Shown here piece after piece: positions 32,390-44,100 of a stretch of 64,000 bases of DNA (positions are counted from its first letter, which is position 1; each line of letters opens with the position of its first letter). Source of the DNA: Amoebophrya sp. A120 (Eukaryota; Sar; Dinophyceae; Syndiniales; Amoebophryaceae). The translations under genes and the position numbers were made by a program. The stretch is taken from contig CAJINV010000018.1 in assembly GCA_905178155.1 (NCBI GenBank), forward strand, positions 786,609 through 850,608. Reading direction: 5' to 3'. The notes under the pieces were generated by a model. It searched no databases, was not told the DNA's origin, and saw only the letters and a program-made list of their open reading frames with translations.

Positions 32390-35300
32390 TCAATTCCCGC
32401 CCGACCTAGATGTGCAAGAGCTCAGCGCCTGCCCCAAGTACGACTGCGCGAACGCCTTACTTCGAACCGACGAACTTTCTCGCTCCACATCCCCCTTCCC
32501 ATCTTCCCCGGTCTCGACCCCCGCAGCACTTCCTCCCGGAGCCGCTTCGCCCTCCTGCCCCCGACCGGAGTCCATATTATTTCGCGCAGAAGCTACAGCA
32601 CCTCCTCCTCCAACTGCTCCAAAAAACCCAACATCCTCCTCAGTTCCATAGCTCATGTCGCCGTTGACAAGCCGTTCCAACCGCTGGTCCAATTCTGCGC
32701 AAAACAAAGCCGCGACTTGCAGCGACCGCGCTGTTTTGTAGGCCATTGGCACGTTGAAATACTGCTCGCTCAGCGTTTCCCGCTCCCGCAGCCGGTCCGG
32801 CAGATACAGCCGCGGCCCGGCGAATTCCGCCTTGCTCTGCCGCGCGGAGGAGCCTCCGGAGTGGTGCGAGCGCTCCGTAGGAGGGAGGTCTTGCCCGCCG
32901 TGGTCCTCACCAGGGACTACATCTGCCGTCGGTCGTGCAACTCCAGCCCCTGGCCCTGCTTCTGCTCCATCCCCGCCGGTTGTAGTACCTGGACTGGTGC
33001 CCGCCCCTGGAGCTTGTAGTTCTTCTTGCGCAGCAGTTCTACTTTTCACGTTGTACGCAGTCTCGTCCTCCTCCCGTAAGTACTTCAATGTCCACTTGCT
33101 CGCGTCTTCGGACTCAATGTGCTTCAGCTTCCGCAAGTTTTTCTGGATGAAATAAAGGTCCGCCTGCTCGAGCTGTTTCAGCAACTCGGGGTGTTTCGCC
33201 ACGGGGAAGTCTATGCTTTGGGAAAGACTACTTACCTCACGCAGCTCTGATGTGTCATCTTGGCCCAAAGACGTCGCTCGAGGGACCACGCTCGAGATTT
33301 CCAGCGAGCCCGAGGGTGGCGACGGTGATTCCGTTCCCGACAGTGCCACCCCGGACGTTTGCCGTTCCACGGTCAAATTGCGAGAAAGCACCTCTTCGGT
33401 CATTTCCTCCTGGTTGTTCGGGCTCTCCTCTCCTCGGGACCTTGTCCTGGTCCGGGCTCTGACTCCTAGTGCGGATGGCTGCTCCAGGATCGGTTTTGCC
33501 AGCAGCGCTTTCGAACAGACAATTTCCAGCGCGTTGCTACTTCTCTTCACCAAGCCACGGACGTACCGCAAATCGTCAATTTCCATGCCCATCTGGTTCA
33601 CACTCGCGGTACACGCAGCGATCTCCTGGTCGCGCAGAGTTGCCTGTACCGCCTCCCGCCCGGGGATGGAGTTCATGGTCTGCGTGTCTATCAACTGGCT
33701 GATGCGAAAGAGGTACTGGAGATTCACCTGGTTCTGTCTGGTCAAGCTTCCGTTCGGCGCGCGGAAATCGGCGAGCCACGCGATTTGGCAATTTTTGTCC
33801 AGCGTGTTTGGTGGGGGGAAAAACGCGAGGCGGGGCTTCTCCATGATTTGCATGTGGTCAATCACTTTCAGCCGCATGGCGACCCGTTTCCGAAGCAAAC
33901 GGTTACGGACGGAAGAGGTGATAATGGAGGCCGCAGCGACTGAGGTTATGTATTTTGTCGGTTTCTTGGGTTGTAAACAAGAGTTGCAGCCACAGCTGTC
34001 GTGTGCCTGGTGCCCGATCCTAAAAATGCGCGAATACGAATTCGAATGGAATGCTCAGCATCAGGAGCAAAAGCCCGAATTATATGGCAAAACGAACTAT
34101 TTGTGGTCGCTTCTACCTATACATAGAGCTTTTACCATGTTTCCTTGACTGCCCCGGATTTTTCGCGATTGCCAGCGTCAAGCAGCGCCGCAGGTGCTGT
34201 TGTGGTGCGGTAAGCAGCACCGTGCACTCCTCGATCTTCAGGATTCGTTCCGGTTTCGCCATACCCTCCTCATCTGCTAGTTGCGCAGCTTGCTTCTTCA
34301 GAGCTTTCTTCTCCTCGCGCTTCACCTTGAAGATGTTTTTGGAGATAGATCAAATCGGCTAGTGGCGTTTCCAAAACACCATCACCAAGAACAGTGAGTA
34401 GAATACACGTCTTGACCTTGAAATGAAAACTGCAGAGGAAAATCAAAATTCACATTTTTATACCAGTATCGTGAGGTCTTTGAGCGTGACCCTCGGGTCC
34501 CGTACCATGAAGTTATCTTTTGCCAGTTTGTAGGCTTTTTCCCCGAACTATGCGAGTGTCAGGATTGAAATTGACAACGTTGAAAAAACTTGTAATGCAT
34601 AAAATCGATACCAGTTGGAAGCCCAATTTCCAAGCGGTGCATGACAAATTTCGCAACCGTCTACATCCAGTTTGTCATGCTGTTTGGGCACAGAAGAGTG
34701 CTTTTGTCATGCTTCTGTAGCAGCTCTATCCCAAACCCTAAATAGGCTCACAATCTGCCTCACTTGCCATCCCGGCAAGACAGGCACTTCATGCCTTGCA
34801 TTTTATGCATGGCAAATCATTTCAACTCTGACGATTTCAATCCTGACACTCCCATACAAACAAAATCTGTCCCACCGTGTCCAGCCGGATCTTGATTGTG
34901 GTACTGTCGTTGATTTGCCTTTCCCGGTCCATGTCAAAGGTCGGCGCGTTCCCGGAAGCGTTTACGTAGGAGTCCACCGTGCGTGGCTTGTGCTTCTGCT
35001 GCAAGAGGTAGAGAAAGTTGAACCCCGGGTCCAGTTGCAGAAATCTTTTCTCGAAGGCGTCTTTTTCGTGGTGAAAGTAAAGCAGGGGAATCCCGTGTGC
35101 ATTGCAAATATGTCTGGGTCTGAGAGATTAGAACTTCTCATGCTAAATCTGAATGATGAAAAAATCTGTGTTGCGTGAGTGCCAAAAGCTGTCCGCTTTT
35201 GACCAAGTTGAGAGAGAATTTCTCACGCAGGAAAGGCATGATAGAGACCTCAAAGAATCTGTCATGCTGGGTGTCGCATTCCGGACCTCATGGGTCATGG

Positions 35301-35736
35301 AAAACCTGCATCACAAATCTTGCAGTCTTCCAGACCCAGAAATATTTGCATTTCATATCCCGGAAAACAGCACATTTTCCACGGACGTGACCTTGGCCCC
35401 GCGCGCCACCGCCCGGTTCCGCGACCCGGAGTGCCAGAGCCGGATGCCGTGCGACACGCGGCAATACTCGGTGAGGATGGGCTCAATGAGCGTTTTCACG
35501 CTCTCCCGCTGCTCTTTGTTTTCGTTGCTGCTCGACTGCACGCCGGAGCTGGGCGGGGCAAGCAACGCGGACCCGGGCTCAGATTCGGGCGCGGCCGCGA
35601 TCGAGGCGGCGCGGGCCGAGTTCGCGGGCGTGAGTGCGGTGCCCCAGGTATCGTTCCCGAGATGATCCTTACTGTCATGGAAGGCGAGGGGCTCCAATTT
35701 AGGGATGGAAGGCTTCTTCTCGTCGCGGTCCGGCAT
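32390..35736 (-). CDS. Hypothetical protein, five exons
   Basis: 810 codons; family not recognised. ATG at 35736 (MPDRDEKKPSIPKLEPL). Exons are separated by a family B introner (35096-35357), a family I introner (34549-34856) and two GT-AG introns (34326-34463 and 33940-34135). Ordered blocks are VKTLIEPILTEYCRVSHGIR, VLFSG/IPLLYFHHEKDAFEKRF, NDSTTIKIRLDTVGQILF/GEKAYKLA, a charged helix VK REEKKALKKQAAQLADEE, and LRKRVAMRLKVIDHMQIMEKP. The last large exon alternates helical stretches (VNQMGMEIDDLRYVRGLV, AYKTARSLQVAALFCAELD) with Ser/Gly/Glu-rich spacers. No membrane segments. The C-terminus ends SGGN. Confidence 0.7.
34549..34856. mobile_element. Introner family I in gene 32390-35736
   Basis: Ends TATGCGAGTGTCAGG and CCTGACACTCCCATA. 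Flanks CGAAC/CAAAC. Removal reads VGQILF/GEKAYK. Confidence 0.9.
35096..35357. mobile_element. Introner family B in gene 32390-35736
   Basis: Repeat TCCCG. Left tip mutated (TGTGCATTGC). Removal reads VLFSG/IPLLYF. Confidence 0.92.
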
Positions 35737-36628
35737 GTTGATCTTGGACTAGGCGGAGGTGGTTGTGATGTTGATGTTCTTTTTGGTACAGGTGGAAGAG
35801 TTCTCCTTGACCTCCTGGTCAAAGGGCTACCGGGGCCGGGCCCGGGCAGACGGGGTTTTAGGATTTAATAGCGCTCCCAGAATACAAAACCTTGGCGGCT
35901 TCCAGTTTTGGCTTGATGTAACGGTCAGCAGAACCTCCCGCGGCCAGGTCAACGAACTCGCCTTAGGGAGATGCAGAACCAGGATGACGAGAGTGTTGCA
36001 ACGCAGAAGACGGAACAGTGGCGCTTGTCCATCTTGTTTGACGAGTGCTTTCAAGTTGTGTAGGAAGTGGATGCACTCAAGAGACTCTCAAACTCAAAGC
36101 GAGGAAAAAAATCATTCGCAGGGCACTCGTCCGACAGCATGTTTCCCTCAGAAGTAATTGTCATTGTAGCTGCTTCCTCATGAAGTTGAAGATCAAAAAT
36201 CTCGCTCACCACATTGATGCTGCGTCAGAACATCGGCATGCAGTTGTCTCGACAGCTGCAACCAGTCCCCGAAAGCAGGAGGCTATGAAGACGAGCCCCG
36301 GTGTGGGTTTCTCGTTTCTGGGTGAATCTTACGAAAGCAAATTTTACACACAAAAGACTTGTTTACAGGCAGAAGCTGTGTGGGTCAGTTTCAAGTATTC
36401 AGAGTCACAACTAAGTACCTGCTTTGAAGCAGGCAAAACTTAGTCGCTTTAGGGAAACCAGTGGAGATTTACTGTACAGTTTTGGAACAAAGAAACTACA
36501 GGTAAAGGTATTCAATCACTTTGCATGCGCAGAAGGCAACAAGTCTATGTCTACGAGGAAAGTAAAAGTAGCCGTAAAGATGAATCATCACTTTCATTTC
36601 GCAGTAAGTTGTTCGAAAACCCTTACTG
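35737..36628. other. Spacer
   Basis: Between channel copy 2 stop and the start at 35736. No element found. Confidence 0.5.
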
Positions 36629-39600
36629 CTAATCGCGGTTCGCAAGTTTTTCGAGTAGCTGATTCATTTTGATGAGCTCCGCTTCCATCGCCGACATTCG
36701 CCTTCGCAATTCGTGCTTCTCCGATTCCGAAGATGCATCTTCATGTTCTTTGTCGTTTTTTTGGTGTGTGTCAGATCCAGCACCGTCGGTGGGGTTTCTC
36801 ATGATTCTGCTGTCGTTCTGTGCACGAGACGAGGACGGCGGCAAGTAGTTATTTACTGCGGTACTTCTTTGTGGAGGTGCTTCTTGTGCACTATGGTAGT
36901 TCAATGTCATGTCTCCCTCGTCTAGACGTCCAGATTCCGACGCTGATTCGCCCGGTCTGTAGTCCGCAGCCGCGTTGACGGTTCGTCTTTTGGTTTTCAG
37001 TTGTTCCCTTCTTCTCTCCCTTTCGTTGTGAAGCACGGAGATGAAGGCCTGCGACGTTCGCTCGATGTCAGCTTTTTCTGCCGCTGAGTTGTAGTAAAAC
37101 AGATTGGCTTGAAGATCATGTTGGTGCTCTTCGTCTTCATGGTCTCCTTGGCCACCACGTTGTACTTCATGTAAATGATGCCTCGCTCTGGGCGTGGACG
37201 CAGATGAGGATGTGCCGCTGAACAGACCCCCTCCATCTCGTCCTATAGGGAATTTCTCATGCGCACCCTCCTTCTGCGCCGCACCAGAATCCTCTGTAGC
37301 AGCTCCGCCAACCTTCATCGCATTCATCATCTGATCCAAAGCACTCCCCGGGTTTTTCTCCGGATCTAGGTTTCCGAATCGCACCAAGTCCTCTTCTTTA
37401 TCTTGTTTCTCACCCTGCTGGTGTTGAGGATTGGTCTTCGCCTCCGCTTGGAGATACTTTTGCAGGTCCGCCTTGATTTGCGTCACGAGTTTCAAAATCC
37501 GCGTCACCTCGATGGGTGCGTCGGAGGTGATTCGCGCCAGCATCGCGTCGCAAAACTCGTCAATCCCGATCAGACCGCCGCCATCCACGTCGAGCATTTC
37601 AAACAGCTGCAGCGGGCTGTGGCTGCCCATGAAGTGCTCTAGCTCCTTCCGCAGGTCGTCGTTCTCCGTCATGCCCTTGACAACCTCCTCCTTTGAAATA
37701 TCGCCCGACTTGTCCTCGTCGAGCAATGCGAAAATCTTCCGCACTTCCGGCATCATTCCCTCCAACTTCTGCTTCTGGTATGCGGCATTCACCTCTTTGT
37801 CCTCGTTCGAGCACTCGATCGCGTTCTGCACCAGAACCGCCGTCACCAGGTTCATCATGGCGACAGACACGACGAGGAGGAAGGGCATGAAGTAGAAGAA
37901 CAGCGCCGGGTGGAACTTTATCAGAGGGGTATAGACCGACCCGATGGAGTCCAGAGTGACGAACTGGAGCAACACCAGCATGATGGAGAACAAACTGTCA
38001 AAGTTCTCTTCCACAATCTTGTTGCACTCCGGGTTATCTGCGTAGGCGTTTTTGTTCTTCGTGATGATTTCCACCCCAAGAACCGCGGTCAGGTACACCG
38101 ACATAAAAATCAAGAGGAAGGTGAAAAGAATGGTGTCCATGGAGGTCAGGAGGCCCCGGACCAACATCCAGAGGGTCTTGAACGTCACAATCAAGCGGAC
38201 CTGAGGTTGTAGTGAAATATGAAATTTTTGTTTTTGGGTGGTCAGTACAAAGAACTGACATCAACTTTTTGTTCTGTGTGTCATTCGCATAGAAAGAACG
38301 CATCATATTCATCATAAAGAAATCACTCCAATTTTCTATACCGCCCTGGCCAATCGCAGCAGCCTTAGCACCCGCAGGACTAATATCGGCTCCAGCGCAC
38401 TCGGCGTGGACGTGAATATCAGCGGCATGATCCATTGGGACAAAATGCCCACGCAGACCAGGCAGAAGTCGAACAGTACCCAGTATTACAATGAAATATG
38501 CCCCCACCCCCGAAGTTGAAAGCATTTGTATTGCAAACCTTTCCAAATAAAACGCTCGCCCTCTTGCATCTATCAGCATCACAGGTTTCCAATCGTGAGT
38601 AGCAAAAATTTGTATTGCAAAGGACCCCAGGAAGAGCGGCGCTTGTCATGCAAGCGATTCGATACACGCCTAGACCCTGCATCAGAAAGACTCGTACTCC
38701 TTTCATGCATGACAAAAAGTTTTCACTTGGAAACTTCGCATCACAAATTTTTGCAACTTTGGGGGTGGGGGCATTTTTCACTGTGATACCCAGCGCGAAC
38801 CCACTAGCGACCGCAACACCCCGAAGGCGAAGAACCGCGCGCCAATCTCGAACACGTAGATGATCAGGAAGAAGTGCTCGATAATTTGGAACGCCGTCGT
38901 GTCCCCGTCCTCCACCTCCGTTTGGGATTCCCACCCGATGGTGATCGAGTTCGCCACGATGATTATGCCGATGTAGAGGTCGAAATTTTGTTTGTTCAAA
39001 ATCTCCGCCACTTGCACCTTCCACAGCTGCACTTTCACGTCCCAACCGGTCAGGTTTGACTTCGTGCTCATCCGCACCAACTTGTGCACCCCGCGCAGAC
39101 TGGCACCGCGGCCGATGGCCCCGAACTTGGCGTCTTCCCGGGACCTCTGCAGCATCTCCGCCTCCTGGTGCAGGAGTCGCTTCCGGTTCTCCGCCATGGT
39201 CTTTCGGCTGTCGTTATGAATTGCAAAAATGTCTGGGTCTAGAACAAGATTGCAACCTGTCATGGTAAATCTGAAGCATGCAAAAATCTGTGATGTTGCA
39301 TGAGTGCTAAAAGCTGACCACTTTTGACAAAGTTGGAACGGAGTTATTTCTCATGCAGAATAGGCATGATAGGGACCTCACAGAATGTCTGTCATGCTAA
39401 GTCCCGCATTCCAGACCTCATGGGTCATGGAAAATCCGCATGACAAGTTTACACTCTTCCAGACCCAGACATTTTTCCGCTTGATAGTCGTCCGGGTGAA
39501 ACACCACGTGGTGGTGATCTTTGGTCACCGTATCGACTTCGAGTTTCGTCTATCCTGTGCAAAAGTATCGCACTCGTACAAATGCTAATGCAAGTCTTGC

Positions 39601-39937
39601 ATTACAAATCTTATTTCCAAGGCAAATCTGCATTACAAATTTTATTTCTCATGCTGGGGAAATTTGTAATGCTAATGCATTTATACGAGTACGATACTTT
39701 TGCAGTTCATATCATCGCCGTGCCAGATTTCTTCGGACCGTGGTGGGGTTGACCTTCCACTTCCGCAAGCGGGTCTTCTTCATCTGCTGCGGGCGGAAAT
39801 TCTGCTTCTTCTTGTTGGGCTAGGGGTTGGGGGGCACCATCCGGATAATTATTTCCCCCAGCCCTTGGATCGTCGCTGTCGTTGACCTGCATCATTTGCG
39901 GAGGAGGGTCCAGGTTATCCTCCGTGTCCAGCGCCAT
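36629..39937 (-). CDS. Single-domain voltage-gated cation channel with EF-hands (copy 2)
   Basis: 804 codons, one six-helix channel domain. S1 FDLYIGIIIVANSITIGW (about 172-190). S2 HFFLIIYVFEIGARFFAFG. S3 WVLFDFCLVCVGILSQW. S4 LRVLRLLRLARAVRL with Arg every third position. S5 FTFLLIFMSVYLTAVLGVE. The pore loop has LLQFVTLDSIGS and S6 is FLLVVSVAMMNLVTAVLV. Two EF-hands follow (DEDKSGDISKEE and DVDGGGLIGIDE), then a disordered tail ending in a short coiled coil (MNQLLEKLANRD). The filter Thr-Leu-Asp suggests a cation, probably Na/Ca, channel tuned by calcium, like the single-domain EukCat-type channels of protists. Introners A, B and H plus a GT-AG intron within the S4-S5 region (38201-38341). 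Its neighbour upstream is a paralogue. Confidence 0.9.
38484..38788. mobile_element. Introner family H, channel copy 2
   Basis: Ends TATTACAATGAAATATGCCC and GGGGGCATTTTTCACTGTGATA-like mirror. Repeat CCCAG. Removal reads VGSRW/VLFDFC at S3. Confidence 0.92.
39215..39486. mobile_element. Introner family B, channel copy 2
   Basis: Repeat GTCGT. Removal reads VFHPDD/SRKTMA. Confidence 0.93.
39551..39711. mobile_element. Introner family A, channel copy 2
   Basis: Flanks TCGTC/TCATC. Removal reads GTAM/KLEVDT. Confidence 0.9.
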
Positions 39938-41104
39938 ACCGGTCCTGTCAGACGACCGCGACTTCTTTTAAATCAGTGGTCTCGACGTCCCAGAAGGCAA
40001 TATTCAAGTGGGCAGCAAGAACAGATCAAGTTTTATTTACCGGTTTCATCCGGGGCGCTTTCTTCATAGTCGTAGGAAGTTTCGTCCCGTATTCGTCGAG
40101 CACAAAATTCAAAGTTCCTTTTGGTCGTTTTGGTACAGTTTTCTTAAAATTTCAAGTGGGATAAGCTACCGGGGAATAGACTCACTTCTAATTCTAACAA
40201 CTCCTGGCACTACCGGGTAAGCTAATGTACATGATCTAGATGATTGTGATTGATAAAATGGAAAATGAAAGAGGGGGTCCTGGAAGCCGTGACAATTGTT
40301 TGCGAGATTTTTAAGTTTGCGATACTAATTCGCAAAACAACCTACGGCTGCCGTTAAACAACCAGGTCGATGAATTCAACAGTGGTCAGAGCCAGAGGCG
40401 AACGAAACTATGAAAATGCACGAATCTTGTAGTACACCGAGATAGAACTTGATGTTGCACGACAACGTCGACAAAATTTCTTTGCACGTCGACCGAGTTT
40501 CATCTGAGTACTGGTTTTCTAATTCTTTTCGGACGAACAGCTAGTACTGGATACAACTTATACATCCACAGCTACACAAACCGATCTGACTTCTGTCATT
40601 TTCAAGAAGAACCGAGCCACTTCTACTTCCTCAGTGTGAACAGCAGTGAAGTTGTTGCCTTCCAGCCAAGGTGCCTCTGATCACGCACGTCGATGCGGCA
40701 CACGCATTCTATCATAAAGAAACAGAAAGATGAAACAAATCGTGGAAAATCGAGATCAGAAAAATCTTGTGACATGAAGGGTAGGCGATACGGAGTTTGG
40801 AGTATGTTTGAATAGGAGGGATGTAGAACCCCGCGATCACGGCGAGAAGTAGGGGTTTCTTTTTATGCATATGCATATGGGTGGAACTACCAGTTTGTGT
40901 TTCTTGCGCCGTGGACGTCCACCGCATCTTCGCGACTTTCGTTTTTATATTACAGCTTTTGGTTGTATACTACATTTGCAACTGCAGCTAGCACTTATGT
41001 GCATAAAACCTTACTACGAGAGGATTTGAATGTCGTACATGAATGTTGAGACTCGAACTTCTATACTGCGAACCATTTTTCCTCAGTCTGCCTCTGTGTG
41101 AAAT
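39938..41104. other. Spacer between the tandem channel genes
   Basis: AT-rich, no introner, no convincing frame. Confidence 0.5.
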
Positions 41105-44100
41105 TCATATCTTCTTCTTGTCGTCCAAGGTTGAAGATGTTCCCGGTAGCTGCTCCCGCAGCTGCCCACTTTCCTCCAACTTTTTGCTCAGCTTGGACAC
41201 TATGCCCTCCAACTTCCGGAATTCCCGTAGCAAGAAATTGGTCTGGCTGGCGAAGTATGCAATGCAAAAGCATCGCACTAGTATAAACCAGCCATGCCCC
41301 GGCTGACGCCGGGGCGAGTGGCTGTTGTGGTGGGGCAGGACTATTTGCGGATCGGGCCACAGCGCCAGAGCTTTGCGCGCGGCGTGATCGGTCGATGGAA
41401 ATATTGGCGCCGGTTTGCGCCATCTCAACCCGCTGGGCCTCCTGCGCGCTTCCCGCGCCTTCAGGCGCTACGCGCAGGGAGCAGCTGCAGCGAAGCTTGG
41501 GGGCGAAACGAAGCCGCCTCGGCGTAGGTGCCTGCCGAAGCAGAACGGGGGCCGCGCTGCCCTTTTTGATCACGCGCGACAGGGTGGCCTGAGAGGGTAG
41601 CGCGAGAGGGTGGCGCGAGAGGGTGCGCGAGACGGTAGCGCGAGAGGGTTCGGGCCTATGCATGAAAAGGCCGCAAAAAAGCAGCTCTGTGCCGGGCGGA
41701 TTCGGGTTTTTTCACCCCTCTCGCAGACCCTCTTTTTCACCTCTTCCGAGAGGTGTTGCTAATAATCCGGCTATACTCGCCGGTAGAGGTCTATAGAGGT
41801 GGCCGAGAGGTGGCCCAGAGAGTGCGCGAGAGGTTCGCCCTTATTCGCGCAACCTCTCGGCACCTCTGTCCACCTCTCGCTTACCCTCTCGGGACCCTCT
41901 CGGCCCCCTCTGGTCCCTATAGGCGCGGCTTTAGGGTGAACGGCTCGGCTGGCTATACCCGCGCCACCTCTCTGCCACCCTCCCGAATGGCCTCCCGCGC
42001 GACCTCTCCACCTCTGTCGACCTCTTTTTGACCTCTGTTGACCTCTTTTTGACCTCTCGGCCACCTCCCTTCGACCCTCTGTAGACCTCTTTTTTCGCAT
42101 GAATATAATAGATAGTAACTCAGCATGACAAGTTTATAATCTTCCAGACCCAGAGCCAGACATTTTTACATTTGATAAGCACCCTGCCCATGCAAAAGGG
42201 CAGCGGCACCTACTACATTATGGGATTCTCAAACGTTACATTCTCAACTGTTACATGGATTTGCCATGCAAAATTGCCATTGCCCTCCACTTGATCAAGC
42301 TGCTTAGCATGACAAATTTTCGAAGGGCTAAGCAGTATGATACTCTGTAGAAAATCTGTGATGCGAAAGTTGCAACGTTGCCACTTTCACTGTTGCTGTT
42401 CTTGCATATACAAATCCATGTAACAGTTGAGAATGTAACATTTGAGAACGCCATATACATTGATGCCAGCTTTGGCGCCGCCAAGGGGATCGACGAAAAA
42501 ACGCAGATGGCCAAGCCAGAAACCGATGTTGAGGAGCTGCAGTATGGGTGGATTCTCGAACGTTGCACTCATCTCAACTGTATACATGAATTGTCATGCA
42601 AAACTAGCAACAACATCCACACGATCATGAAGCTGGGGATCCTTGACCTGTGGCGCAGGGAGCGGGTGTCCACTACGTGATAATGATGATGATGTTGAAG
42701 CTACTTCGCATGACAAGTTTCTGAACGGTGAAAGAAGCCGAGTTTGTAATGTTGCCAGTAGAGGTGCAACAGACCACACTCCGTCCTTTCACTTTTTGCT
42801 TATAATTCTTGCGTCGCAAATTCATGCATACAGATGTTGACTGCAATGCTTGAGAATCCCATACACAGCCGGGCTATTTCTCCATTAGGGCGGAAAAATC
42901 GGCAAATCGCATCATTTTTGCCAGCGCACTTATTGGGGGGGTAAAAAAAGTTTTTTTGTTGGGGGCGCAACATCTTGGNACCCTCTGTAGACCTCTTTTT
43001 TCGCATGAATATAATAGATAGTAATCGCATGACAAATTAGCTCAGCATTACAAATGAAATTTGTAATGCTATTTTGCCTTAGGAAAGAGATTTGTCATGC
43101 ATATGCGCAATTAGTACGAGTACGATACTTTTGCACAGGATACGAAGTGAAAGGAAATTTCGGACTCCCGGGCCTTCAAAATTCCGGACACAAACTCTTC
43201 CATCGACAATTCGCCACTCTGGTCCGTGTCCAGGGTCTCAAAGAGCCAATCTATTTCCGATTCCTGGACGTTCAATGTCGTGATTTTTTCCCTGAGAAGC
43301 ATCTGTGTTGTGCTGAATCTCTGGATCTGCATGCCGTCTTGCTCCTGTTGCTCTCCTCCAGCAAGGTCCGCTGGATTTTTTCCGCTTCCGTTCCGATTCT
43401 CCTGTCCAGGGTCACCCACCTCCGCACCCATCGCCCTCTTGAATTCGGTCCGGCTGACACTCCCGTCCCCGTCTGTGTCCACCAAGGCGAAGACGATTTT
43501 CAGTTCCTGCGCCATCGCGGTTTGCTGCTGCTTGATTTGCTGGACCAGTGTCAATATGAACTGCAAAAGTATCGTATTCGTATAAATGCATTACAAATTT
43601 CCTCAGCATGAGAAATAAAATTTGTAATGCAGATTTACCTTAACAAAAGGATTTGTAATGCATGATTGCAATACGAGTACGATACTTTTGCACAGGATAG
43701 TCAAGTCTGCGGTGTTCGCGGCCGATTGCAAGGTGTCGACGAGCACACCCACGAAATATCCTTTGTAAAAACGTCCCCACCCCAGAGCTGTCATGCAAAT
43801 GCGCAATGGCAGAAACATCTGTAATGCGCATCTCCATGGGAGGCATTTCCAATCGTGTTTTGAGATGTGTAATGCTGTAAACAGTATGAGAAAGTGGCTT
43901 TCTCATGCGGCTTGCCTTGCTAACCAGCACTAAACTGCAGATGGGAACTTGTCATGCAGAACTCCCAAAACTTAGGAATTTTTGTTGCAGACTTCCGATC
44001 TTGACTGTGGTGTGGGGACGTTTTTACATAGGATACGAAAAGCGACATCATCATAAAATTCGTGATGACGATGAAGATGGCGAAGAAAAACCCGTACGCG

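Larger units (their letters stand above)
42178..42978 (+). pseudogene. Plus-strand exon fragments of an unrelated gene, carrying two introners
   Basis: Three short plus-strand exons stay in frame when two family E elements are removed: STLPMQKGSGTYY, IDASFGAAKGIDEKTQMAK..., then PGYFSIRAEKSANRIIFASALIGGVKK. Family not recognised. It lies inside a minus-strand intron and abuts an N at 42979, so it is either a captured gene piece or an assembly join to another locus. Confidence 0.6.
41256..43142. mobile_element. Composite introner family A, channel copy 1 last intron
   Basis: Both A ends and an exact CGAAG repeat frame a 1.9-kb intron; A-type sequence is at 41256-41287 and 43019-43142 with foreign DNA between. 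Removal reads ISFHF/ASQTNF and reaches the stop at 41105. Confidence 0.88.
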
